Shown here: positions 9,601 to 17,347 of the stretch, one piece after another | Position numbering within the stretch: position 1 is the first letter of the stretch | Layout: each line of letters opens with the position of its first letter | Source of the DNA: Mycolicibacterium pulveris | Lineage (GTDB): Bacteria > Actinomycetota > Actinomycetes > Mycobacteriales > Mycobacteriaceae | NCBI RefSeq assembly: GCF_010725725.1 | Contig: NZ_AP022599.1 | Location: 5,394,001 to 5,458,000, forward strand | Length of the DNA stretch: 64,000 nt | Direction of reading: 5' to 3' | The notes under the pieces: generated by a model | The model's database searches: none | The model's input: the letters and a program-made list of their open reading frames with translations, nothing else | Told to the model about the DNA's origin: nothing | Translations under genes and position numbers: made by a program

Positions 9601-10284
9601 CGCGGCCAAAACGGTCAATTCGTCGGAGCTGTCGCCCAGAACACCTTCGGCGGCTCCTGGAGCGTCGGGCTCGCCGTCCGAAGCGGCCTCGAGGTCAATG
9701 TTCGCTTCGGTGTCGCCCGGATCGGGGCTGTCGGCGATGGGCGAAGCGGGATCTCCCGTGACCGAGGTGTCGTCGGGCGAGGGTTGTGCAGGGCTTAGCT
9801 CACCGGCTGATTCATCAGGCGCATTGGGCTGCTCGGGCGCCGGGGAGATGTCCGGATCGGCGGCCTCGGGATCGATCCCCGCCGGATCATCGACCTCTTC
9901 GGGAGGCTCCAGTTCCTCTTCTGTGTCGGCTTCGGTGTCGGCTTCGTCGTCGGCGCCGGTCTCGGTGTCCTCCTCGGTGAGATCGTCCTCGCCGAAGTCG
10001 GTGTCGTCGAAATCGTCGAGATCGTCGAGGTGGGAGTGCTCCTGGTCGGCACCGGCGGGGTTACCCGCATCGGTCTCGCTCAGGCTGTCGGTGGCGCCTC
10101 CGCCGGGGTCACCCTGCGAGGCCGTCGAGTCTGCCGTGTCTGCCGCCGCCACCCCCTGGCCGGTGACGAGGGCGGTAGCCAGGCCGACGCCGACGGCGCC
10201 GACCCCCAGCCAGTTCTTGGTCTTGGCGGGTTTGCGGTGGCGGCCTTTCGTCCGACGCGGCTTTCGCGGGCTGGGAGCGGCCAA
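6682..10284 (-). CDS. Large secreted Ig-like/cadherin-like repeat protein
   Basis: This 1200-residue protein has a basic N-terminus (PRKPRRTKGRHRKPAKTK), a hydrophobic signal segment ending VAAAD, a low-complexity acidic region at about residues 50-240 rich in Asp, Glu, Pro and Ser, and an Ala/Gly-rich helical region (about 240-650). The C-terminal half contains repeated beta-sandwich modules of VCBS/cadherin type, shown by recurrent phrases such as DGDTLTYTLV, TTGDFTYV, ITGTFTYVRD and DGQFTYTSN followed by TVTVP-like strands. Such proteins are cell-surface or secreted adhesin-like products in environmental mycobacteria. No catalytic motif is visible. The upstream 470 nt are free of genes. 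Confidence 0.8.
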   Translation of the reverse strand: MAAPSPRKPRRTKGRHRKPAKTKNWLGVGAVGVGLATALVTGQGVAAADTADSTASQGDPGGGATDSLSETDAGNPAGADQEHSHLDDLDDFDDTDFGEDDLTEEDTETGADDEADTEADTEEELEPPEEVDDPAGIDPEAADPDISPAPEQPNAPDESAGELSPAQPSPDDTSVTGDPASPIADSPDPGDTEANIDLEAASDGEPDAPGAAEGVLGDSSDELTVLAASASSVEQDEEGEEVDTEELEAAVTEMARELLRQLGITPDNNSTPTTPVGVLLQALWVSSRRNEDPFVALVGAFGAVAEFVGESVLADLSTSIGWIPGVGTAMYAVSALFNATALGVAVLRGDQADFFDEIQDLARDVVGMVPVIGAPLAADMYNGVPLMTSAAALMGVGVADVTAAAPIPGTGEWYFQGVLALAVNRLAGWPGGPWNFVDFTNFQTDQTLDLADDQLEALLAGAAPGSPARWVPDLLDIFGMFVVSAVPGYTFADTLNAIGDLLNRVAPPFTIAPGAGTFDIINPYKITGAAVVGAATVLKNMLNGVYDPVQIEIDIIKATTGATVTEADLNDFNSLLAKVAAAQAAALLGGDGGAFADPERAWDITLPAWTPQQVNPFTLVTYVGLVAVYKRFQEMAVLLEFDTWTTYDSWLYTLNLGSVNSQSEYAAGTFHVEDEFGRSVTWFGVSQGGTYVSEGGALVTINTSGGGFTYTNTLPGAAFFHRATSENEADRYDIVHIPVESADGVRFTLPFKILIIDGTNANPTTSAPTVGAPDALGVVRGKINASDSDGDTLTYTLVQSSVNDLDGNSAYTKNGSGGNGGIVTINPTTGDFTYVSSSTAGATQSFQVRVGDGHYGSAIVTVTVPNVTSITPANVTKPQQYVVNGSVPIPPADVGIFTGYALGTPPAKGTITAFDPITGTFTYVRDENLGHSTTADDVVTIVATDANGRTVTLRMGVQPDVPNTAPTLTLTEAPTVGTLIGTTQTSGGKLTYYDADGDAPIWPTSVTSSRGATVTIAADGQFTYTSNLTTAQRHAVARIGAAGSTYNGVNLAAYEDAFTMTVSDGFGGTAQLTVVVPIYAINSSPTLSLGPLACAFTSCTITITTTDPDGDDLSGGLNTSNNGNGDPWYTLERGSVTINAGNQHTMTWGGNTNGLGTQQTGDQRYTVYDGHYRVDGGVVDTSYFTRAWVDWHDTTRTTGN

Positions 10285-10754
10285 CGCATCTCCTTAGCTG
10301 TATCCCGTCGGCCCCGCCGTTTCTGCAACGTGTGTCAGTTGCCAGAAGAGCGGCCAGCCCAAAGCTCGTGTAATTCGACAACATCCCTGCCGCCCTGATT
10401 GGACGACGCGAGACTAGGAGACAAATTAACATGATCGGAAATATTTTTGGAGCCGCAGACGAAACCGAGTTTTCTGTGTGGTCTCAGCACCCCGGTTTGA
10501 ATTCGTAGCCGGAGTTCCGATGAGCGGTTCGGCTTGCTGGAGCTATTTCACAAATCACGCGCGATTGTTAACCGCGGGCTGGTGATGACCGCCGACGCCG
10601 CCCGGGTCCGATGTCATCGGCCGGACCGTCGGCGGGCTTGGAATCCTGGTCGAGAGTGACCCCGGCGCGAGCGTGCGTGAACTCGCGATATTTGTCGGCG
10701 TGTCGCCCTCAGACGCGCACGCTCGCGCCCAAGAGGGCCAAGCCAAAAGGGGAG
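10285..10754. other. 470-bp intergenic region
   Basis: This gap lies upstream of the repeat surface protein (minus) and downstream of hisS (minus). It is richer in A and T than its flanks at 10420-10570, which fits a promoter for the surface protein, and contains the palindromic element at 10668-10725 just after the hisS stop. I see no credible coding region. Confidence 0.6.
10668..10725. repeat. 58-bp intergenic palindromic element, copy 2 (inverted)
   Basis: Read on the minus strand, this repeats the element at 6038-6095: the same perfect 10-bp ends, the same CGACACGCCG core and the same 58-bp length, with differences concentrated between core and right arm. It lies 30 nt beyond the hisS stop and could act as a transcription terminator there. 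Confidence 0.75.
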
Positions 10755-12020
10755 TTAGGCGCGGCCCAGGCGGGAGAGCACTTCGATGAGCACGTCGTCG
10801 GCGGGTACGTCGACCTGCTCACCGGTCGCCATGCTCTTCACTCCGATGGTGCCCGCCTCGATGTCGCGGTCGCCGGCCACCAACGCGATCGACGCCCCGG
10901 AGCGGTCCGCGGCCTTCATCGCGGCCTTGATGCTCCGATCGCCGTACGCCAGATCGACCCGCACGCCGGCGGTGCGCAGCCGGGCGGCCAACACCACCAG
11001 CTTGGCCTTGGCCTGCTCGCCGAGCGGCACCCCGAACACCTCGACACGCGCGGTTCCGCCGACCGTCTTACCCTCGGCCGCCAGCGCCAGCAGCGTGCGG
11101 TCGACCCCGAGCCCGAAGCCGATGCCGGACAGGTCTTTTCCGCCGAGTTCGCGCATCAGCCCGTCGTAGCGGCCACCGCCACCGATACCCGACTGGGCGC
11201 CGAGGCCGTCGTGCACGAACTCGAACGTCGTCTTGGTGTAGTAGTCCAGCCCGCGCACCATCCGCGGATTGATGACGTAGGGCACCTCGAGCGCGTCCAG
11301 ATACGCCAGCACGCTGTCAAAGTGCTGTTTGGCGCCGTCGGAGAGGTGGTCGAGCATCACCGGCGCGTCGGCGGTCATCTCCTGCACGTGCGCCCGCTTG
11401 TCGTCGAGCACGCGCAGCGGGTTGATCTCCGCGCGACGGCGGGTCTCCTCGTCGAGGTCGAGCTTGAACAGGAAGTCCTGCAGCAGTTCGCGGTACTGCG
11501 GACGGCAGGTGTCGTCGCCCAGCGAGGTGATCTCCAAGCGGAACCCGTCCAGGCCCAGCGACCGGAAGCCGGCGTCGGCGATGGCGATCACCTCGGCGTC
11601 CAACGCGGGATCGTCGACACCGATCGCCTCCACCCCGACCTGCTGCAGCTGGCGGTACCGGCCGGCCTGCGGACGCTCGTAGCGGAAGAACGGCCCGGCG
11701 TAGCAGAGCTTGACCGGCAACGGCCCGCGATCCAGCCCGTGTTCGATGACGGCGCGAATCACCCCCGCGGTGCCCTCCGGGCGCAGCGTCACCGAGCGGT
11801 TGCCGCGGTCGGCGAAGGTGTACATCTCCTTGGACACCACGTCGGTGGACTCCCCCACGCCGCGGGCGAACAGCGCGGTGTCTTCGAAGATCGGGAGCTC
11901 GATGTCGCCGTAGCCGGCGCGCCGGGCGGCGTCGAGCAGGCCGTCGCGCACACCGACGAACTGCGCGGACTCGGGCGGCAGGTAATCCGGGACGCCCTTG
12001 GGCGCCTGAAATTCAGTCAC
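10755..12020 (-). CDS. hisS: Histidine-tRNA ligase
   Basis: This 421-residue class II synthetase charges tRNA-His with histidine. Motif 2-like [15 protein letters not shown], the histidine-A motifs [12 protein letters not shown] and GGGRYDGL, and motif 3-like [15 protein letters not shown] are all present, followed by the C-terminal anticodon-binding domain ([12 protein letters not shown] onward). The GTG start at 12020 overlaps by one base the stop of the metallo-hydrolase gene, giving TAGTG, so translation is probably coupled. Order and strand match M. tuberculosis Rv2580c-Rv2581c. Confidence 0.97.
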   Translation of the reverse strand: MTEFQAPKGVPDYLPPESAQFVGVRDGLLDAARRAGYGDIELPIFEDTALFARGVGESTDVVSKEMYTFADRGNRSVTLRPEGTAGVIRAVIEHGLDRGPLPVKLCYAGPFFRYERPQAGRYRQLQQVGVEAIGVDDPALDAEVIAIADAGFRSLGLDGFRLEITSLGDDTCRPQYRELLQDFLFKLDLDEETRRRAEINPLRVLDDKRAHVQEMTADAPVMLDHLSDGAKQHFDSVLAYLDALEVPYVINPRMVRGLDYYTKTTFEFVHDGLGAQSGIGGGGRYDGLMRELGGKDLSGIGFGLGVDRTLLALAAEGKTVGGTARVEVFGVPLGEQAKAKLVVLAARLRTAGVRVDLAYGDRSIKAAMKAADRSGASIALVAGDRDIEAGTIGVKSMATGEQVDVPADDVLIEVLSRLGRA

Positions 12021-12694
12021 TAGCTCAAGCCTTCGAGAAATGGGTTGTTACGGCGTTCGAAGCCGATCGTGGACCTCTCACCGTGCCCCGGTAGTACCAC
12101 GGTGTCGTCGTCGAGCACCAATAGTTTGTCCACGATCGAACCGAGCAGATCCCGGCCGCTGCTTCCCGGCAGATCGGTGCGGCCGACGGACTGGCGAAAC
12201 AACGTGTCGCCGCAGAAGACGACCTCCTGGGGGCCCTCCGAGACCCGGAACACCACCGACCCGCGGGTGTGGCCGGGCGTGTGGTCGACGGTCACGGTGA
12301 TGCCGCCGAGCTCGACCTTGTCGCCGTCGCGGTCCAGTTCGACGACCTGCTTGGGCTCGCGGAACATGGCGCCGACGGCGAACTGGGCCAGGCCCCCGAT
12401 CACACCCCGACCGAAGTCCTTGATCGGGTCGGTCAGCATGTATCGGTCCTCGGGATGGATGAAGGCCGGGCAGCCGTACATGTCGGCCACCTTCTGCGCC
12501 GACCAGATGTGGTCGACGTGCCCGTGGGTCAGCAACACCGCCGCCGGGGTCAGGCGGTTTTCGTCGAGGATCCGGCGCAACGGCCCCATCGCCCGCTGGC
12601 CGGGGTCGACGACGATGGCGTCCGCCCCGGTCCGGTGGGCCAGCACGTAGCAGTTGCACGCCAACATGCCTGCCGGAAAGCCGGTGATCAACAC
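12020..12694 (-). CDS. Metallo-beta-lactamase-fold hydrolase (glyoxalase II-like, Rv2581c family)
   Basis: GTG 12694 gives 224 residues beginning with [18 protein letters not shown], the family N-terminus. The zinc-binding motif THGHVDHIW and later ligands in [16 protein letters not shown] and LPGHGE define the binuclear metallo-hydrolase fold of the hydroxyacylglutathione hydrolase type; mycobacteria use mycothiol rather than glutathione, so the thioester substrate is uncertain. A GGAGG sequence lies just upstream and would suit TTG 12691 at least as well. The gene is immediately upstream of hisS and diverges from ppiB. Confidence 0.88.
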   Translation of the reverse strand: MLITGFPAGMLACNCYVLAHRTGADAIVVDPGQRAMGPLRRILDENRLTPAAVLLTHGHVDHIWSAQKVADMYGCPAFIHPEDRYMLTDPIKDFGRGVIGGLAQFAVGAMFREPKQVVELDRDGDKVELGGITVTVDHTPGHTRGSVVFRVSEGPQEVVFCGDTLFRQSVGRTDLPGSSGRDLLGSIVDKLLVLDDDTVVLPGHGERSTIGFERRNNPFLEGLS

Positions 12695-12798
12695 AACCTC
12701 CAGTTTTCCATCCCGCCAGAGCGCGGCCCGCAGCGCCACACACAGCGATGCCTGGCACACTCGTTTCCGACCAATCGACACGAGGAGGACACAGGGCG

Positions 12799-13677
12799 GT
12801 GCCGACCAACGAACAGCGTCGTGCCACGGCGAAGCGCAAGCTCGAGCGTCAACTGGAGCGACGGGAGCAAAGGGCCCGCAGGCGCCGCATCCTCACGATC
12901 ATCGGCGCGGTCGTCGCAGCCGTGGTCGTCGTCGGCGCCGCCGTCACGGCCTTCGTCCTCACCAAACGCGACTCCGACACCGAGACCGCATCGGACCCCA
13001 CCACCGCGCCGGCCACCACCACGACGCCGGCGGCGACGGGCCCCGGCGGTCTGCCCGCGTTCGCCGCACCGGCCGGGCTCGGCGAAAACTGTCAGTATCC
13101 GGCGGCCGGCGAACCGGCCAAGGAGGTCGGTCCACCGCGCAGCGGCAAGGTGCCGACCGAGCCCGCCCAAGTCAGCGCCAGCATGTCGACCAATCGGGGC
13201 AACATCGGGCTGATGCTCGACAACGGCAGGGCGCCGTGCACGGTCAACAGCTTCGCCAGCCTGGCTCAGCAGGGCTACTTCAACGACACCCCGTGTCATC
13301 GCCTGACCACGAGCGAGTCGCTGTCGGTGCTGCAGTGCGGTGACCCGACCGGGCAGGGCACCGGCGGCCCGGGCTACCAGTTCGCCAACGAGTACCCGAC
13401 CAACCAGTACCAGCCCGACGATCCCAAGCTGATGCAGCCGGTCACCTATCCGCGGGGCACGCTGGCGATGGCCAACGCCGGCGCCAACACCAACGGCAGC
13501 CAGTTCTTCCTCGTGTACCAGGACTCGCAGCTGCCGCCGAACTACACGGTGTTCGGCACCATCGATGAGACGGGGCTGGCCACGCTCGACAAGATCGCCG
13601 AGGCCGGGGTCGCCGGCGGCGGCGAGGACGGCCCGCCGGCTCAAGACGTCCAGGTGACGTCGATCCTGCTGGACTGA
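12799..13677 (+). CDS. ppiB: Peptidyl-prolyl cis-trans isomerase B, membrane-anchored cyclophilin
   Basis: The 292-residue product starts at GTG 12799 (VPTNEQRRATAKRKLE). A basic cytoplasmic helix is followed by a transmembrane helix (ILTIIGAVVAAVVVVGAAV), a Thr/Ala/Pro-rich linker and an extracytoplasmic cyclophilin domain. Cyclophilin motifs are visible: CHRLTT (its Arg matches the catalytic Arg of CypA), LQCGDPTGQGTGGPGYQF and GTLAMANAGANTNGSQFF. Four extra cysteines (NCQYP, PCTVN, CHRL, QCGDP) could form disulfides outside the membrane. It matches Rv2582 and is followed after 3 nt by a second, diverged copy. Confidence 0.93.
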   Translation: MPTNEQRRATAKRKLERQLERREQRARRRRILTIIGAVVAAVVVVGAAVTAFVLTKRDSDTETASDPTTAPATTTTPAATGPGGLPAFAAPAGLGENCQYPAAGEPAKEVGPPRSGKVPTEPAQVSASMSTNRGNIGLMLDNGRAPCTVNSFASLAQQGYFNDTPCHRLTTSESLSVLQCGDPTGQGTGGPGYQFANEYPTNQYQPDDPKLMQPVTYPRGTLAMANAGANTNGSQFFLVYQDSQLPPNYTVFGTIDETGLATLDKIAEAGVAGGGEDGPPAQDVQVTSILLD

Positions 13678-13680
13678 TCG

Positions 13681-14727
13681 GTGACCGTCCCGCCGCCACC
13701 ACAACCGCTGCCGGGCGGCGAGTTCGGGCAGCAGCCGTACGACTATCCGCCGGAGTACTCCGGCTATGGCTATGGCTATGGCTATGGCTACGGATCTCCC
13801 TATGGCTATCCCCCGCCCGCGCGCACCAACGGGCTGGCCGTCGCCTCACTGGTGTGCGCGTTCCTGCTCGCACCGCTGGGCATCGTGTTCGGCCACATGG
13901 CGCTGTCACAGATCAAGAAGACCGGCGAAGAGGGTCGCGGGCTGGCGGTCGCGGGTCTGGTCATCGGCTACGCGATCACGGCTTTCACGGTGTTGGCGAT
14001 CGTGATCAGCATCTTGCTGTTCATGTTCTTGGCCACTGCCCTGCAGGACGTCGACCTGTACCCGGAGTCGCCGCGCTACACGGCCGCGCCGGCCGAGCTG
14101 CCGGCGTTCGACCCCCCGGCCCCGCCCGGGGCCAACTGCCAGTACCCCGAGACCGTCGAACGCCCCAGCAAGCCGGTGAACGGCCCTCGGGTCGGCCGGG
14201 TGGTGACCGATCCGCCGGGCATCGACGCCACGATCACCACCAACCAGGGCGCGATCGGGGTGCAGCTGGACAACGCCAAGGCGCCGTGCACCGTGAACAG
14301 CTTCACCAGCCTGGCGCGGCAAGGGTTCTTCGACGACACGACGTGTCACCTGTTGAGCACCACCGCGACCCGGCACGCGTTGCAGTGCGGAGATCCGACC
14401 GGCAAGGGCACCGGCGGGCCCGGCTATCAGTTCCCCAACGAGTACCCCACCAACCAGTACCGGCTCAACGACCCGGCGTTGCGGCTTCCGGTCCGGTATC
14501 CGCGCGGCACGGTGGCGATGGCCAACACGGGTCAAGGCACCAACGGCAGCCAGTTCCTGCTCATCTTCGACGATTCGCCCATGCCGCCGGCCTACACCGC
14601 GTTCGGCACCATCGACGCGGCCGGGTTGGCGTTGCTGGACAAGATCGCTGCCGAGGGGGTCGCCGGGGGCGGCGACGAGGGCACGCCCGCCGTGGACGTG
14701 ACGATCGAATCGGTCGAGATCGGCTAG
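13681..14727 (+). CDS. DUF4190-cyclophilin fusion protein, diverged paralogue of PpiB
   Basis: GTG 13681 gives 348 residues. The N-terminus is proline/tyrosine/glycine-rich with a (GY)n run, followed by two transmembrane helices of DUF4190 type (LAVASLVCAFLLAPLGIVFG and a second after GEEGRGLAVAGLVIGY), then a cyclophilin domain that aligns along its length with the upstream PpiB. The same cysteines are kept. However, the catalytic-Arg position of the CHR motif is Leu here (TCHLLSTTATRH), so isomerase activity may be reduced or absent; LQCGDPTGKGTGGPGYQF is preserved. It is probably co-transcribed with ppiB and arose by tandem duplication plus domain fusion. Confidence 0.88.
   Translation: MTVPPPPQPLPGGEFGQQPYDYPPEYSGYGYGYGYGYGSPYGYPPPARTNGLAVASLVCAFLLAPLGIVFGHMALSQIKKTGEEGRGLAVAGLVIGYAITAFTVLAIVISILLFMFLATALQDVDLYPESPRYTAAPAELPAFDPPAPPGANCQYPETVERPSKPVNGPRVGRVVTDPPGIDATITTNQGAIGVQLDNAKAPCTVNSFTSLARQGFFDDTTCHLLSTTATRHALQCGDPTGKGTGGPGYQFPNEYPTNQYRLNDPALRLPVRYPRGTVAMANTGQGTNGSQFLLIFDDSPMPPAYTAFGTIDAAGLALLDKIAAEGVAGGGDEGTPAVDVTIESVEIG
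13762..13791 (+). repeat. Hexanucleotide tandem repeat GGCTAT within coding sequence
   Basis: Four perfect GGCTAT units and one GGCTAC unit encode alternating Gly-Tyr in the N-terminal tail of the DUF4190-cyclophilin fusion. Because the unit is six bases, copy-number changes would alter tail length without shifting the frame. Confidence 0.85.
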
Positions 14728-15299
14728 CGGTAGCCGCGCTTCAACAGGTACCGCGCGCCTGCGGTCATGGCCTCCGGGGTGGCGAGGTCGAAGTCGAAGG
14801 CGTCGGCCAGCCGGTCAGTGATGTTGAACGCCAGACACACCGCCAGCGCGTCTTCGATCTGGGCGGGAGTCACGCCGTGCGCCAGCACCGCACTGACGTC
14901 ATCGGGGTCCACGCGGTGCTCCCGTGTCAGGGTGCCGAGCAGCCCGAGCGTGGCCCGCAGGGGCTCGTCGATCGGTGCAGTATCCAGATCGGCGAGCGTG
15001 GCGGCGACCTTCTCGTCGTCGCCGTACCACAGGCCTGAGGTGGCCGAGTGCGCCGCGATGCAGAACGGGGTCTGGTTGACCTTCGACACGTACGCCGCCA
15101 TCAGCTCACGGTCGCCGACCGACCACGCCGACGGTCCGCGCATCGCCTCATGGGTGAGCTCGCCGGCGCCGTAGAACTCCGGGCGGTACATCGCCAGCTT
15201 CACCGCATCGACAACCGGTTGCCGCGAAACCAGCCGCACCAGCTTGAACAACGCCTTGGTGCGCAGGCGGTGGCCCCGCTCGAGGACGTTGAGCCTCAC
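14724..15299 (-). CDS. Carboxymuconolactone decarboxylase/AhpD-like protein
   Basis: The GTG start at 15299 overlaps the stop of the upstream AhpD-like gene (GTGA) and gives 191 residues. The all-helical AhpD/CMD signature appears as NQTPFCIAAHSATS followed by the IEDALAVCLAFNITDRLADAF helix region. AhpD-type peroxidases carry CxxC in this helix; here the first Cys is missing (TPFC), although the downstream His is kept, so thiol peroxidase activity of the classical type is doubtful. It overlaps the end of the convergent cyclophilin fusion gene by 4 nt. The substrate is unknown. Confidence 0.8.
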   Translation of the reverse strand: MRLNVLERGHRLRTKALFKLVRLVSRQPVVDAVKLAMYRPEFYGAGELTHEAMRGPSAWSVGDRELMAAYVSKVNQTPFCIAAHSATSGLWYGDDEKVAATLADLDTAPIDEPLRATLGLLGTLTREHRVDPDDVSAVLAHGVTPAQIEDALAVCLAFNITDRLADAFDFDLATPEAMTAGARYLLKRGYR

Positions 15300-15610
15300 C
15301 GTGCGCCGCCTTCGATGGCGCGGGTCAGCGCGGTCAAGCCGGACTGGTACTGGCGGCTGGCCTGTCCGACCGCGGCACACACCACGATTTCGAAGATCTG
15401 ATCCTCGCTCAGGCCCACGGCCCTGGCGGCCGCGACGTCCTTGTCGGTCACCTGATGGGCCTGGTGAGCCACCTTGTCGGCCAGGGTGCGCAGCGGGTCG
15501 GTGAGACCGGCGTTGTCGTAAGCCGCACGGCGCAGCGCCGACGGCGCCTGTCCCCCGCCGCCAAGGACGCGCGCGATGAGCGCGCGGTGAAGTTCGGTGA
15601 TATCAGCCAT
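15296..15610 (-). CDS. Small carboxymuconolactone decarboxylase-family protein
   Basis: This 104-residue protein consists of a single CMD/AhpD-like helical unit, with LRTLADKVAHQAHQVTDKDVAAARAVGLSEDQIFEIVVCAAVGQASRQYQSGL-type layout (described in parts: ADKVAHQAHQV, GLSEDQIFEIV, QASRQYQSG). It has no CxxC pair. It is translationally coupled to the next gene by a GTGA overlap, and the two may form a hetero-oligomer, since the fold is normally oligomeric. It is divergent from ehuB across about 110 nt. The activity is unknown. Confidence 0.75.
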   Translation of the reverse strand: MADITELHRALIARVLGGGGQAPSALRRAAYDNAGLTDPLRTLADKVAHQAHQVTDKDVAAARAVGLSEDQIFEIVVCAAVGQASRQYQSGLTALTRAIEGGAR

Positions 15611-15637
15611 TTTCAGTTGCCCGAAGCCGTCGAAGTT

Positions 15638-15666
15638 TTGACCGGCTCAGACGATACGCCTACGTT
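15638..15666 (+). promoter_or_regulatory. Candidate sigma-A type promoter for ehuBCDA
   Basis: TTGACC (15638-15643), a 17-nt spacer and TACGTT (15661-15666) fit the mycobacterial housekeeping pattern (TTGACW, TAnnnT). The predicted start point is near 15673, about 47 nt before the ehuB start codon. A repeated GAACGTG motif follows (15687-15703), which could bind a regulator. This is a pattern match only. Confidence 0.45.
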
Positions 15667-15719
15667 CAGATCACTCCGGTTGATACGAACGTGAACGTGT
15701 GAACGCGAAAAGGATGTCC

Positions 15720-16616
15720 ATGAGGAACTCGACACGACGGAACTTTTTGAGGGTCGGAAAGGCAACCGGGGCGCTTGCGCTCAGCGCGCTGCTTGTCCTC
15801 ACCGGATGCTCGCGGGTGCCGGAATCCGGCGAGGGCGGCACCCTGCAACGGGTCAAGGATGCCAACTCCATCAAAATCGGCATCGCCGGGGAGGTGCCCT
15901 ACGGCTACACCGCCGACGGCCAAGTCACCGGGGAGGCACCCGAAGTCGCCAAAGCGGTGTTCAACGCGATGGGTATCGAAAACGTCGACGCGACCCAGGT
16001 CGAGTTCAGCCAGTTGATACCGGCGCTCAACGCGGGCCAGTTCGACATGGTCGCAGCGGGCATGGCGATTCTGCCTGCCCGGTGCGACAACGCCCAGTTC
16101 TCGGCGGTCGACTACGTCACCCCGACGGCGTTGTTGGTGCCGAAGGGAAACCCTGAGCAGGCCAACAACTTTGACGACATCAAAGCCAAGGGCCTCAAGC
16201 TCGCGGTGCTCTCGGGCACGGTCGAAGAGGCGGTTGCTCACGATCTGGGTATCCCCGCAGGCGACATTCAGCCGTACGAGGGTCAACCGGAGATGTTGCA
16301 GGCGCTGCTCGACGGGCGCGCCTACGCCGGGGCGCTGACCGACATCTCGCTGCGGCGGATGTTGGCCGACAACCCCACCGCGCCGCTTGAGGTAACCGCG
16401 GGTTTCGTTCCGGTTGTCAATGGCCAGAAGCAGATTCAGGCTGGCGGCTTCGTGTTCCGCAAGGGCGATGACCCGCTGGTCGAAGAGTTCAACGCCGAGC
16501 TCGACAGGCTGCACGACAGCGGCCAGTGGCTCGACATCGTCAAGCCGTTCGGGTTCACCGAGGACAACCTGCCGCCCGAAGACCTGACCACCGCGCAGCT
16601 GTGCGAGGCCGCCTGA
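15720..16616 (+). CDS. ehuB: ABC transporter substrate-binding lipoprotein, ectoine/hydroxyectoine type EhuB
   Basis: The 298-residue product combines a twin-arginine motif (TRRNFLRVG) with a lipobox LTGC, Cys30 being the lipidation site, so it is probably a Tat-exported lipoprotein. The mature part is a family 3 amino-acid-type binding protein (IKIGIAGEVPYGYTADG, FDMVAAGMAILPARC, VLSGTVEEA). It resembles EhuB, which captures ectoine and hydroxyectoine for uptake as osmoprotectant or nutrient. ATG 15720 is chosen because AAAGG lies 6-7 nt upstream; ATG 15714 and GTG 15699 are also in frame. Specificity rests on overall resemblance and the B-C-D-A gene order. Confidence 0.82.
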   Translation: MRNSTRRNFLRVGKATGALALSALLVLTGCSRVPESGEGGTLQRVKDANSIKIGIAGEVPYGYTADGQVTGEAPEVAKAVFNAMGIENVDATQVEFSQLIPALNAGQFDMVAAGMAILPARCDNAQFSAVDYVTPTALLVPKGNPEQANNFDDIKAKGLKLAVLSGTVEEAVAHDLGIPAGDIQPYEGQPEMLQALLDGRAYAGALTDISLRRMLADNPTAPLEVTAGFVPVVNGQKQIQAGGFVFRKGDDPLVEEFNAELDRLHDSGQWLDIVKPFGFTEDNLPPEDLTTAQLCEAA

Positions 16617-16623
16617 GGCGTCC

Positions 16624-17343
16624 GTGATGTTCGACAACATCGGGCTGTTCGTCGAGACCATCTCCCAAGGGCTGCTACTCACGGTCGAGGCGACGGTCGG
16701 CGGCATCCTCATCGCCACCGTGCTGTCGTTCGGGTTCGGGCTGGCGATGCTGTCTCGGTCCCGGCTGGTTCGCGGGTTCGCCCGGCTCTACGTGGAGATC
16801 TGGCGGGGCACCTCCGAAGTGGTCCAGCTGATGTGGATCTACTTCGTGTTGCCGGTGCTCGTCGGATTCCAGATCGTGCCGCTGGCCGCGGGCATCATCG
16901 TGCTCGGGCTGAACCACGGCGCCTACGGTGCAGAGATCGTACGCGGTGCGATTCAGGCGGTGCCGAGGGAACAGTATGAAGGTTGCGTCGCACTGAATCT
17001 CAGCCGCACTCAACGCATGCTGCGGGTCATCCTGCCGCAGGCACTGGTGGAGATGGTGCCCCCGTTCAACAACCTGTTCATCCAGTTGCTCAAGAGCAGT
17101 GCGCTGTTGACCATCATCACCGTGCACGAGATGACCTATCAGGCGCGCGAGGTGTTGATCGACCGGTTCATCTCGCAGGCGCCCACGATCTGGACGATCG
17201 TGTTGCTGTTCTATCTGGCGTTGGCCGTGGCGATCACCTTCGGCATGCGCATGCTGGAACGCCGGACCGCCCAGATCGCCGGCCGCAGGCCTCCGCAGCG
17301 CCGGGGTGTGCTGGCGGCGTTGAGTGCCCGACGGACGGGCTGA
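16624..17343 (+). CDS. ehuC: ABC transporter permease, EhuC-type
   Basis: This 239-residue polytopic permease of the HisM/EhuC type starts at GTG 16624 or ATG 16627, 7-10 nt after ehuB. The ATPase-contact EAA loop is seen in the region GCVALNLSRTQRMLRVILPQ. A cytoplasmic basic tail (RRPPQRRG) follows the last helix. It forms a heterodimeric channel with the next gene product. Confidence 0.83.
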   Translation: MMFDNIGLFVETISQGLLLTVEATVGGILIATVLSFGFGLAMLSRSRLVRGFARLYVEIWRGTSEVVQLMWIYFVLPVLVGFQIVPLAAGIIVLGLNHGAYGAEIVRGAIQAVPREQYEGCVALNLSRTQRMLRVILPQALVEMVPPFNNLFIQLLKSSALLTIITVHEMTYQAREVLIDRFISQAPTIWTIVLLFYLALAVAITFGMRMLERRTAQIAGRRPPQRRGVLAALSARRTG

Positions 17344-17347
17344 TCCG

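Noticed and set aside
10611..12023. 470-codon plus-strand open frame antisense to hisS
   Set aside because: hisS on the minus strand has full synthetase motifs; the antisense frame has none.
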